Part shown: piece after piece, positions 46,141 through 54,399 of the stretch
Layout of the letters: each line of letters starts with the position of its first letter
Numbering within the stretch: the first letter of the stretch is position 1
Made by a program: the position numbers and the translations under genes
Notes under the pieces: generated by a model
The model's input: the letters and a program-made list of their open reading frames with translations, nothing else
Databases searched by the model: none
Told to the model about the DNA's origin: nothing
DNA from: Thermoprotei archaeon
GTDB lineage: Archaea; Thermoproteota; Thermoprotei; Thermoproteales; B15-G16
Assembly (NCBI GenBank): GCA_003649205.1
Contig: QMRC01000001.1
Location: 124,001 to 188,000 of the forward strand
Length of the DNA stretch: 64,000 nucleotides
Direction of reading: 5' to 3'

Positions 46141-46941
46141 CTACTCAATACAGTACTCAATCTCTGACTCAGCATGTGAAACACCCCTAGCTTGCTCAAG
46201 TAACTTATCTATTAATCTGATGTAGACCCTAATTCCGTACTTCTCGTGAATTAGCTCAGCAATGTGCTTGAGGTACTTGGGCTCTGTCTTACCAATACCC
46301 CTGAAGTGACTAGACAATGTATTGACAGGAACATACTGCTGTAGGACGTACTTGACTTTAGTGAAGTCAATACCTAGCTCAAGTAGTTCCTGAACTAACT
46401 TCAGAATATCAACTTCACTAATCAACGTAGGTACAACAACTGTACGAATCTCAAGATCAATACTACTACCAATTAGCAATCGAAGGCTCTCTATTATTTT
46501 TCTAAGCAGATCCCTCATAACCTCGATATTGAGTCCAGTAACCTCACTGTACTTAGCTACATCACTTAAAGGAGCTTTAACATCACACGTTACGTGATCT
46601 AGCAAACCACGTCTCAGTAATCTACCAAGCACACTAGGTCTCGAGAGATTCGTATCCAGACTACATGCAAGATCAAAATCCCTCGCTAAGGTAAATACCT
46701 CCTCAAGAGTATTGGGGTGAAGAGTTGGTTCACCTCCAGTAACGTGAATGTACTTAACACCTCCCTCACTAATAAACCTCTTCAATTCATCAGCTGTAAT
46801 CTCAAGTACTCTCTCACCAAGAACAACATCCCTAAAGCAACACCAAGGACACCTAAAGTTACACCCTGGTAACCAAAGCATTAATGATAATCCATAACCA
46901 ATTAGAGGAGCCCTATCAACCCTTGAAATCAGCAACTTCAC
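46141..46941 (-). CDS. Radical SAM protein, NrdG-like activase
   Basis: A 266-residue radical SAM enzyme with CNFRCPWC after LMLWLPG, and VTGGEPTLHPN for SAM binding. The family form (SLMLWLPGCNFRCPWC) resembles anaerobic ribonucleotide-reductase activases and related glycyl-radical activases, but no reductase gene is in the window. Flanked on the same strand by an ABC exporter upstream (25 bases) and a winged-helix gene downstream (48 bases). Confidence 0.82.
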   Translation of the reverse strand: MKLLISRVDRAPLIGYGLSLMLWLPGCNFRCPWCCFRDVVLGERVLEITADELKRFISEGGVKYIHVTGGEPTLHPNTLEEVFTLARDFDLACSLDTNLSRPSVLGRLLRRGLLDHVTCDVKAPLSDVAKYSEVTGLNIEVMRDLLRKIIESLRLLIGSSIDLEIRTVVVPTLISEVDILKLVQELLELGIDFTKVKYVLQQYVPVNTLSSHFRGIGKTEPKYLKHIAELIHEKYGIRVYIRLIDKLLEQARGVSHAESEIEYCIE

Positions 46942-46966
46942 GCAATGAGCACCTCCTACAATTTAG

Positions 46967-48565
46967 TTAAACTCTCAGCTTTCTAAGCATAACTCTAGCT
47001 ATTAGCACAACTACTATCAGCAATGCTACACCTATTCCTGGTGGTATGAGTATGTACGTGCTGAACTCACCCTCTATGAGTGATAGGGGTAGTACCATGA
47101 TGAGTATGGTAGCTACTACCTGAGCTGGTAATAGGAATAGCTGGACGATATACTCCTTAATGTGTAGCGATCTTTGTTGTAGTGTTACCTCGAGTTCACT
47201 AACTGTTACAGGTAGTTGAGTAGCTCTTAGATACGTTCTCAAGCCTAGAAGTAGTGTTAGATCGATGTGTATGTGTAGTGCTACTCCGTACGAAATTAGT
47301 ACAGCCACCAGGGCCATTACTGAAGTTAGCAGTGCTACATCAGGTAGGTGCAGTACTGTACTTAGCACTAGTAGAGCTAGTGATACTGCACATATCGGTG
47401 TTGTGTAGTACCTTAGAGCTAACTTCCTTATGTAGTGACCTAGGTGCCTTATCTCGAGACCAGCGGTGATGAAGTGCCACGATATGAATCCAATTAGTGA
47501 GGTTGTGCTTGTTAGAATCGTGTTAGGTGCTATGACTATAGCAATCATCAATATGCCAACGATTATTGATGGTATTATCTCAGCTCCTTCTATTGATACG
47601 TAGTTTCTCACGATGTAGTCAATCACTGGTGTGAGGATTATTGCAGTACACACTCCAACTGATACTTTGATTAGTTTGTTCCGTAGTAGGGTTTTCATTA
47701 GAGAATTGAGGTCAGTGATGCGTGGTTCATGTAGAGATATAGTGATTGATTCTCCAAATACCACATCTAGCGGCTTAGCTGCTAGTTCATGCCCTGTAAT
47801 ATACATAAGCAGTATTGCCGCAACAACTACGTAGAGTAGTGTTGCTGCAACAGCTGGTGTGAACCTAGCTTCTGCTATGTCGATTACCGCCATTGCAATT
47901 GCTGAGCTAGGTAGTAAATGTGGTACGTACTCGATCTTTAGCCATATGAAGATGGGTCCTAGTACGGATAGGGGTACCATCACTACACGTACAGTACTTA
48001 GAGCATTACTCAACCTAGCTAAGTTACAGTAACGACTCAACTCTGGTAGTGAGGTAATGTACTCAACCGTGAATCTCAATGCTACTAGAGAGAGTAGACT
48101 AGATAGTACGTACATGAAACTGCGAGGAGATGAGACTACTAGCCACACAACCGTGTACACCATGTATGGCATGTATACTAAGATATCGGTAAGTATCGAG
48201 GAGAATACTAGCGTTCGTAGTGAAGTTGATGATACGTAGATTAGATCTAAATCCTCTAGAAGTACATGTGGTATTCCTGAGGGAACCCCAAGACTACCAT
48301 ACTTCCTACCTCTAGCAAGCCCCTTCTTACGTAGTCTAGGTGCTATGGCTGAAAGTATGAGGATTACAGCAAATGCGGTGGACAGAGCTAATTCAGTTAA
48401 ATCTCTCGACATCAAAGTAACTTGTGACCTACTACTTCTCTCTAGAAATCTCGGTAGGATACCAAGCGCACCTATGGCTAGTGCTAGGTATGAGAATTTA
48501 AGTGCTCTAACCGTAGCTAGTGTCTTGTAGTAAGTGAGCTTGAGTAAAGTCGATAACTCACTCAC
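46967..48565 (-). CDS. ABC exporter membrane protein
   Basis: A 532-residue protein with about 12 hydrophobic segments and no other motif. It begins 8 bases inside the end of the ABC ATPase gene, so it is the permease of that exporter. The duplicated layout (two sets of about six helices) is that of ABC-2 type permeases. Substrate unknown. Confidence 0.72.
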   Translation of the reverse strand: MSELSTLLKLTYYKTLATVRALKFSYLALAIGALGILPRFLERSSRSQVTLMSRDLTELALSTAFAVILILSAIAPRLRKKGLARGRKYGSLGVPSGIPHVLLEDLDLIYVSSTSLRTLVFSSILTDILVYMPYMVYTVVWLVVSSPRSFMYVLSSLLSLVALRFTVEYITSLPELSRYCNLARLSNALSTVRVVMVPLSVLGPIFIWLKIEYVPHLLPSSAIAMAVIDIAEARFTPAVAATLLYVVVAAILLMYITGHELAAKPLDVVFGESITISLHEPRITDLNSLMKTLLRNKLIKVSVGVCTAIILTPVIDYIVRNYVSIEGAEIIPSIIVGILMIAIVIAPNTILTSTTSLIGFISWHFITAGLEIRHLGHYIRKLALRYYTTPICAVSLALLVLSTVLHLPDVALLTSVMALVAVLISYGVALHIHIDLTLLLGLRTYLRATQLPVTVSELEVTLQQRSLHIKEYIVQLFLLPAQVVATILIMVLPLSLIEGEFSTYILIPPGIGVALLIVVVLIARVMLRKLRV

Positions 48566-49283
48566 CTGTAATCACCTTTAGGAGAGCATCCTCAAGTGTA
48601 GATACCTTCATAGCTTGCTTAACCTCGGTAATAGTACCCTCAATTACCTTGATTCCACGATGCATTATGCATACTCGATCTGCAATTCCTTCAACCCAAG
48701 GGAGTACGTGACTTGATAGTAGAACTGATGAACCGGACTTAACGAGTTCCTTAATCTCCTCCTTGAGCACTTTCTGAGCTAGGACGTCGAGAGCCATGTA
48801 TGGTTCGTCCATGACTATAAGCTTGGGTTGAGGTATGAAGGCCATCGTTAGTATTAGCTTCTGTATGTTACCTCTCGAGAGCTTAGATACCTTAACCTTC
48901 TCAAGACCTTTCAGCTCGAAGCGTTCGAAATAGTACTCCGCTCTCCTCTCAGCAAGCGATTTCTCGAGACCACGAATAGACGCTAGTAAGTACACATACT
49001 CCATAACAGTTAGCTCACCGTAGAGTACCGGATTGTCTGGTACGTAGGTGACGTACTTGAGTGCCTTGGTTCGTTCACGATGTACGTCGTAACCCATGAC
49101 CTTGACTGAACCACGGCTTGGTGAGAGGAGCCCAACTACTGTCCTCAAGGTGGTTGTCTTACCAGCACCATTAGGGCCAACCAATGAGTACACTATGCCC
49201 TCATCTATTGCGAACGTAAGTCCACGAACTGCAGGGTAAGAGCCATAGAACTTCCAGAGATCGTTGACCTCAAGTACCTGCAT
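48558..49283 (-). CDS. ABC exporter ATPase
   Basis: A 241-residue ABC-2-type ATPase with Walker A GPNGAGKTT, signature LSRGNIQK, Walker B LIVMDEPYMALD and switch SSHVLPW. The YVPDNPVLYGELTVMEYVYL segment is typical of the drug, lipid and Na+ exporter class. First gene of the 49.3-42.4 kb run. Confidence 0.88.
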   Translation of the reverse strand: MQVLEVNDLWKFYGSYPAVRGLTFAIDEGIVYSLVGPNGAGKTTTLRTVVGLLSPSRGSVKVMGYDVHRERTKALKYVTYVPDNPVLYGELTVMEYVYLLASIRGLEKSLAERRAEYYFERFELKGLEKVKVSKLSRGNIQKLILTMAFIPQPKLIVMDEPYMALDVLAQKVLKEEIKELVKSGSSVLLSSHVLPWVEGIADRVCIMHRGIKVIEGTITEVKQAMKVSTLEDALLKVITGE

Positions 49284-49438
49284 CGTGGGTGTAGAGTTTT
49301 CTTGACTGTAATTAAAACTTTACACCTTGACCCGCATCCTACACCCTAGGTACTAGGTGGGTTAGGTACTGCTACGTAATTCACTTAAGAGCTTCAACAC
49401 CACTCTTAACTCGGAAATACCATCCATAGACAGTACTG

Positions 49439-49849
49439 TTACATGCTTCGCCTCACTACGGTCTCTGAATCGTTTATGTGCCTCCATAGCCCACTCTTTG
49501 CTCTCAGTATCACAATACCTAACCTCTCTATCAGTGCATCCGACATAGCAGGTTCATCGAGACCGGGCTTTATTAGGACTAGTGTCTCTGCTTCAGATAG
49601 CTTATTTCCGTGTTCATCAAGTAGTTCTATGGTTATTGGTTCCTGAATTAAGTACCCTATGGTTTCTGAGGTAAATTCCATAACTGGTACAGCAGTGCTA
49701 CTCTCGGTAGGCCATATACCAAGTTGTTCAGCTACCTCTGGTGGTATAGCTATGATAGGTACATCGGTTTCAGCACCTGCACTAGCTAGAGCAACAATCT
49801 CAATGCTTCTATCCCTTGACTAAAGCCTATCTTTGACTCGCACAACCAT
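49439..49849 (-). pseudogene. Broken retropepsin-like (clan AA) aspartic protease
   Basis: From the ATG at 49849 the frame reads VVRVKDRL, a TAG at codon 10, then SRDRSIEIVALASAGAETDV and PIIAIPPEVAEQLGIWP, IELLDEHGNKLSEAETLVLI and ALIERLGIVILRAKSGLWRH to a stop at 49439. The catalytic Asp of A-L-V-D-T-G is missing (ALASAG). Apart from the TAG the frame is intact, so decay is recent, or a later start is used without a catalytic Asp. The stop of a 63-codon gene lies 2 bases upstream, a toxin-antitoxin-like spacing. Confidence 0.6.
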
Positions 49850-49851
49850 GT

Positions 49852-50043
49852 TCAAGTTCCCTTAATCAGCTTCTTGACATCTACCTTTATCTTGAATTTT
49901 CTAAAGCAGATTTTCAGATCTCTCCTCAATTTTAGTTCTCCTCTCAGAAGTGCTTCAAATTCCTCTCTCGTCAGTACCAAGACTACTCTTCTCCCCCGAT
50001 TGTACATCTGGGCTTCCCCAAATATTCCACAACTTGATCCCAA
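49852..50043 (-). CDS. Small hypothetical protein
   Basis: A 63-residue basic protein (VVLVLTREEFEALLRGELKL) with a strand then two helices. It precedes the aspartic-protease relic by 2 bases on the same strand, suggesting one transcript. Not recognised; it may be a partner or antitoxin-like protein left without its mate. Confidence 0.4.
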   Translation of the reverse strand: MGSSCGIFGEAQMYNRGRRVVLVLTREEFEALLRGELKLRRDLKICFRKFKIKVDVKKLIKGT

Positions 50044-50141
50044 TATACTTCACGCTACCATGCCCAGCTGTATGCCATGTCTTTACGTAGGTCATAACTT
50101 TAACATTTGGGGTACTTCTCTCTTCTCTATGGTGATTATGG

Positions 50142-50429
50142 TTGAGGAGGGTCGCTCTTGTCCTTGATCGTAGAGATAATGTTGCTATTGCTCTTCGTGA
50201 TCTCAGAAAAGGTGAGAGAGTTCGCGTTGAGGTTAATGGTGGGGTTATTGAGGTGACGTTGTTAGATGATGTTCCTTTTGGTCATAAGTTTGCTATTAGG
50301 GAGGTTAGGGAGGGTGAGTACATAGTTAAGTGTGGTGAGGTTATTGGTCGTGCTACTAGACTGATTAAGGTTGGTGAACACGTTCACGTTCACAATGTTG
50401 AGAGTGTAAGGTTTTCACCACGTACCTGA
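50142..50429 (+). CDS. Altronate dehydratase-type small (SAF) subunit
   Basis: A 95-residue SAF-domain protein (VALVLDRRDNVAIALRDLRK, then DDVPFGHKFAIREVREGEYI and KCGEVIGRATRLIKVGEHVH). In bacteria this domain is fused to UxaA/GarD; in many archaea it is a separate gene before the large subunit, as here, 9 bases apart. Start is a TTG. Confidence 0.85.
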   Translation: MRRVALVLDRRDNVAIALRDLRKGERVRVEVNGGVIEVTLLDDVPFGHKFAIREVREGEYIVKCGEVIGRATRLIKVGEHVHVHNVESVRFSPRT

Positions 50430-50438
50430 GGTGTCGAT

Positions 50439-51599
50439 ATGTATGAGCTTAGAGGTTTTGTAAGACCTGACGGTAGAGTTGGATTCAGAAATCACGTACT
50501 TGTTCTCCCTACTGTTGCTTGTGTTAGTGAGGTTGCTATGAGGGTAGCTATGAAGGTTGAAGGTGTTGTTGCTGTGTGGAATCCCTATGGGTGTACTCAA
50601 ATTGGTAGAGATCTCGAGATAACTACGAGAACTCTGATTGGTATTGGTAGAAATCCAAATGTATTTGCTGTACTTGTCCTCGGTCTTGGTTGTGAAACTG
50701 TTGATACTGATAAGGTTGCTGATGCTATTGCTAAGACAGGTAAACCTGTTGAGGTTGTTAGAGTTCAGGATGTTGGTGGTATTTTGAGAGCTGAGGAGCT
50801 TGCTACATCTATCGTTGCTAGGTTTCGTCAAGAAGCTTCAGTACAGAGACGTGTGAGTGTTGATTTCTCATCACTTGTAGTTGCTGTTGAGTGTGGTGGT
50901 TCAGATACTACGTCAGGTATTGCTGCTAATCCTGTTGTTGGCTACGTAGCTGATAGAGTTATTGATCTAGGCGGTACAGTTATTATGTCTGAAGTACCTG
51001 AGATGATTGGTGCTGAACACATCCTTGTTAAGAGAGCTGTATCGAGAGAGGTCGCTGAGAAGTTACTTCAGTTAATTAGGGAGTGGGAGGAACTAGCTAA
51101 ATCAGCTGGTGCCGATATCAGGGGTTCACAACCAACTCCAGGTAATATTGCTGGTGGGATAACGACATTGGAGGAGAAGTCTCTAGGTGCTATCTTGAAG
51201 GGGGGTACTAGACCTATTGTTGGTGTTCTTGATTATGCTGAAGAGCCGAAAAGTAGGGGATTATGGGTAATGAATACACCAGGATTCGATATTGAGTCTG
51301 TTACTGGTATGGTTGCTGGTGGTGCTCAGGTAGTGCTCTTCACAACAGGTAGGGGAACCCCTGTAGGTTCAGCTATAGCTCCTGTCATTAAGGTAACAGC
51401 AAATTCAGAGACCTACAGGAAGATGAGAGATATAATTGACTTCTATGCAGGTACTGTAATTGAGGGAGTAGAGACCATCAAACAAGTAGGTGAGAAGTTA
51501 TTTAAAGAACTGATTGAGGTACTTAATGGTAAGTTAACCAAGTCGGAGATTCTGAAGCATAGAGAATTTGGCATAATGAAGGTATCGCCATCACTTTAG
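50439..51599 (+). CDS. uxaA: Altronate dehydratase-type large subunit (UxaA/GarD C-terminal)
   Basis: A 386-residue protein of the UxaA/GarD family, which dehydrates sugar acids such as altronate, galactarate or sulfolactate. Visible: RPDGRVGFRNHVLVLPTVAC, VLGLGCETVD, AVECGGSDTTSGIAANP, MSEVPEMIGAEHIL and FTTGRGTPVGSAIAPVIKVT. The conserved cysteines and the GGSD motif hold the metal centre. It forms a two-gene operon with the SAF subunit. The sugar acid is unknown; it fits the wider sugar-using character of the region. Confidence 0.87.
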   Translation: MYELRGFVRPDGRVGFRNHVLVLPTVACVSEVAMRVAMKVEGVVAVWNPYGCTQIGRDLEITTRTLIGIGRNPNVFAVLVLGLGCETVDTDKVADAIAKTGKPVEVVRVQDVGGILRAEELATSIVARFRQEASVQRRVSVDFSSLVVAVECGGSDTTSGIAANPVVGYVADRVIDLGGTVIMSEVPEMIGAEHILVKRAVSREVAEKLLQLIREWEELAKSAGADIRGSQPTPGNIAGGITTLEEKSLGAILKGGTRPIVGVLDYAEEPKSRGLWVMNTPGFDIESVTGMVAGGAQVVLFTTGRGTPVGSAIAPVIKVTANSETYRKMRDIIDFYAGTVIEGVETIKQVGEKLFKELIEVLNGKLTKSEILKHREFGIMKVSPSL

Positions 51600-51726
51600 T
51601 TACCACATGTAGGAAGTGGAGTAATGTAGTAACACATTATATCTGTAACTAATAAAGTGGTAGTAATTACCTCAATAAATGGATTACAGGTATTTTTCAT
51701 AAAAGAAATTCAGAAATTCCTATGTA

Positions 51727-52173
51727 GTGGGTGCTATCTTGAGTATTGAGTACGTGGAGATTTTGAAGAGGAGAGCACAGCAATTTGTTAAGTATGGTGA
51801 TGTAGCTTTACAGAATGAGGACTATGACTTAGCATGCTTTATGTACCATCAAGCTAGTGAGCTATACCTTAAAGCCATACTACTTAGATTAACAGGACAT
51901 GTACCTCGATTACATTCGATTAGACAATTACTTGCTCTCTTAATCAAAATTCTCGAAGAGGTATTTCACCAGAGACTTAATGATATAATTGACTTACTGA
52001 GATACTTTACCTCACGTTATAGGAGCGAACTTAAGCTTCTCGATGAAGTTTACGTACAGGCTAGATATGCTCCTCGAAGATATTCAAGGGAGGAATGTGA
52101 GAGTTTAAGAGATTTATCTAGACACATACTTGAGGTGGTGAAGCTTATTGAAGAGAGACTTTCAAGCATCTGA
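51727..52173 (+). CDS. HEPN-domain protein (second HEPN-MNT pair)
   Basis: A 148-residue helical protein with the HEPN core YDLACFMYHQASELYLKAIL and HVPRLHSIRQLLALLIKI. The usual R-X4-H is not well formed, so RNase activity is less certain than for the pair at 29735. It starts at a GTG and overlaps the downstream nucleotidyltransferase gene by 26 bases. A TATA-like element (TTTCATAAAAG near 51696) precedes it. Confidence 0.8.
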   Translation: MGAILSIEYVEILKRRAQQFVKYGDVALQNEDYDLACFMYHQASELYLKAILLRLTGHVPRLHSIRQLLALLIKILEEVFHQRLNDIIDLLRYFTSRYRSELKLLDEVYVQARYAPRRYSREECESLRDLSRHILEVVKLIEERLSSI

Positions 52174-52540
52174 AGAAGTATACCTTAGAATTAGAGCAGA
52201 GATGTTTCGTGAACTACTAAAGTGGAGGCACTACCTAAAGTACTTAATTGAAGCTAGTGAGAAGGTACTTGGTGAGAATGCTGAGATCTATGTCTTCGGT
52301 AGTGCTATTGAGGGTAAGTTAACTGCTGATAGCGATGTTGATGTAGCTATCGTACTACCTCAAGTACCTTCCTCTGGTGCTGAGAGAGCTAAGGTGATTG
52401 ATAGGATCTTTAGGTATATGGAGGAGAGGGGTGTTCCTTGGTGGTATCCCTTCGAAATTCACTTAGTGACTAGAGAGGAAATGGAGGTATTGAAGAGAGG
52501 AGGAGCTAAATTCTACAACGCTAAAGAACTAGTCAAGTAG
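52148..52540 (+). CDS. Minimal nucleotidyltransferase (second MNT)
   Basis: A 130-residue nucleotidyltransferase with the signature VFGSAIEGKLTADSDVDVAI (GS-X9-DXD), coupled by overlap to the HEPN gene before it. An N-terminal helix (LRIRAEMFRELLKWRHYLKY) precedes the catalytic core. Probably the silencing partner of the HEPN protein. Confidence 0.82.
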   Translation: MKRDFQASEEVYLRIRAEMFRELLKWRHYLKYLIEASEKVLGENAEIYVFGSAIEGKLTADSDVDVAIVLPQVPSSGAERAKVIDRIFRYMEERGVPWWYPFEIHLVTREEMEVLKRGGAKFYNAKELVK

Positions 52541-52553
52541 ATGCATATTGCTA

Positions 52554-54377
52554 CTAGTGTGTGACTTTCTTCACTAGGTACCTGGGTGAGTCAATTGGTC
52601 TTCCTAGTAATTCTCCAAGTCTATACGATAGGAATTGTAGTGGTATTGCAAATGCTATTGGTGCTATATGTCTTGTAGTTGGTGGGACGAGTAGTGTGGG
52701 TACACCTACCATACGTAGATTTTCATCGTGCTCAAACCCTACACTGATTACGGTAGCTCCCCTCTCCTTAGCTACTTTCATTAGAGGGTACGTAGCTTCT
52801 GCTGCTACCTTCTCGACGGGTACTATGAATATGGTGAAGAAGTTCTCACCTATGAGTACTATTGGTCCATGTTTGAACTCTCCTGCTTCAATACCTTCAG
52901 CGTGAATGTATGCTACTTCCTTGAGCTTAAGTGCTCCCTCTAGTGCTATTGGGTACGTAATTCCCCTAGATATGACGTATCCACTCCTACACTTTACTAT
53001 TTTCTTAGCTGCTTCAGAAGCTACTGCATCAATGTTCTTCATGTGTTTGGTAAGTTCCAAAGCATACTTCTTCAGCTCTTCAACTCTATTCCTGAACTCT
53101 GAGGCTGATAGCTCTCTCCTCTCCTTCGCTACTCTTAGAGCCACTATGTAGAGTACTGCCAGGGTAGAGGTAAAGGTCTTTGTTGCTGGTACAGCTAATT
53201 CAGGTCCTGCCGCTATTGGTAAGTACAGATTCGAGAGATTTGCTAATTTAGAACCTATGTAGTTTGTTATTCCAAGAATTGTTGCACCTCTAAGCTTTGC
53301 TTCGTATACTGACTTTATGACATCTGATGTCTCTCCTGACTGTGATATCGCTATCACGACAGTTCCTGGTCCTACATTCTCAACGTAGTATAGTGGGAAT
53401 TCAGCAGCACTAACAACTATTGGACTTATCTTAGCTAGTTCAGAGAGATAGTATGAACCTACGAGTCCTGCATGGAGACTAGTACCGTCAGCAATTATGT
53501 ATATGCTCTCAGCTTCTTGGAGTAGTCGAGAAGCAAATGTCAGGTACTTTTCCTGAATTGACGATAATGTCCTCAGTAGAGCATACGGTATCTCATAGAT
53601 TTCCCTAAGCATATGGTGTGGAAATCCATCAGTGTAAATATACTCCGCCTTTACTTCAAGTGGTTTAAATTCCTTCTCCAAAGGCCTCATCTCTTTTACA
53701 TCCATGAAGCGTACACCATCTCTAGATAGAACAGCTAACTCACCACCCCTAAGTTCCGTAACTACGTCAGTAAAACCATGTAGAGAGCTCCTTGTTGAAG
53801 CTATAGCAATCAGATCTCTCGATAACCCAACATAGAGTTCCTGAAGAGAGGTGTAGGCAAGTATCGATCTCGATTCAGCATGTAGAACTACAAAGCTAAA
53901 GAAACCTTCAAGTTTCCTAGCTACAGCAGCTACAGCTTCCTCTACACTTATACCCTCTTTCAACTCATCCTCCAGCAAGTGAGCTATAACTTCGAAATCA
54001 CAGCGAGAAACTACTCTATGCCCTTTCACAAACAATTCATCCCTTAACATCTCGTAGTTTGCTATAGCACCATCACCAACAACAGCAATCAAACATGAGC
54101 AATCAGCGTGTGGATGAGCGTTATCCACATGTGGTCTTCCATGTGTAGAGAACCTGGTATGACCAATAGCTACATCACTTCGGCAAGAGGATAGGGCACG
54201 ATCCCGATACACCTTATTGATATCACCAACACCCTTGCGTACCTCAATAATATGGTCTCTAAGGAAGGCTATACCAGCTGTATCTGAACCCCTAAATGCC
54301 ATCCTCCTCAAACACTCAACAACGATACCAATGACGTCCGAACCCGATCTCGAAATCACACCACATACACCACCCAC
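52554..54377 (-). CDS. glmS: Glutamine-fructose-6-phosphate aminotransferase
   Basis: A protein of about 607 residues that makes glucosamine 6-phosphate from fructose 6-phosphate and glutamine. The N-terminal Ntn amidotransferase domain starts at CGVISRSGSDV and contains IGHTRFSTHGRP; two SIS sugar-isomerase domains follow (AISQSGETSDVIKSVYEAKL; EGALKLKEVAYIHAEGIEAG). The catalytic Cys must be N-terminal, yet every start (GTG 54386, ATG 54383, GTG 54377) lies four to seven codons before it; the GTG at 54377 has the best-spaced GAGGTG site. A short propeptide is therefore expected. The EI gene ends 13 bases upstream, so it is co-transcribed with PTS genes. Confidence 0.92.
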   Translation of the reverse strand: MGGVCGVISRSGSDVIGIVVECLRRMAFRGSDTAGIAFLRDHIIEVRKGVGDINKVYRDRALSSCRSDVAIGHTRFSTHGRPHVDNAHPHADCSCLIAVVGDGAIANYEMLRDELFVKGHRVVSRCDFEVIAHLLEDELKEGISVEEAVAAVARKLEGFFSFVVLHAESRSILAYTSLQELYVGLSRDLIAIASTRSSLHGFTDVVTELRGGELAVLSRDGVRFMDVKEMRPLEKEFKPLEVKAEYIYTDGFPHHMLREIYEIPYALLRTLSSIQEKYLTFASRLLQEAESIYIIADGTSLHAGLVGSYYLSELAKISPIVVSAAEFPLYYVENVGPGTVVIAISQSGETSDVIKSVYEAKLRGATILGITNYIGSKLANLSNLYLPIAAGPELAVPATKTFTSTLAVLYIVALRVAKERRELSASEFRNRVEELKKYALELTKHMKNIDAVASEAAKKIVKCRSGYVISRGITYPIALEGALKLKEVAYIHAEGIEAGEFKHGPIVLIGENFFTIFIVPVEKVAAEATYPLMKVAKERGATVISVGFEHDENLRMVGVPTLLVPPTTRHIAPIAFAIPLQFLSYRLGELLGRPIDSPRYLVKKVTH

Positions 54378-54399
54378 ATCCATCACCTCATCAATTAAT

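Noticed and set aside
50415..50831. 138-codon minus-strand frame rich in Ser, Asn and Thr
   Set aside because: Lies wholly antisense to the UxaA-type gene; composition is a shadow of its codon usage.
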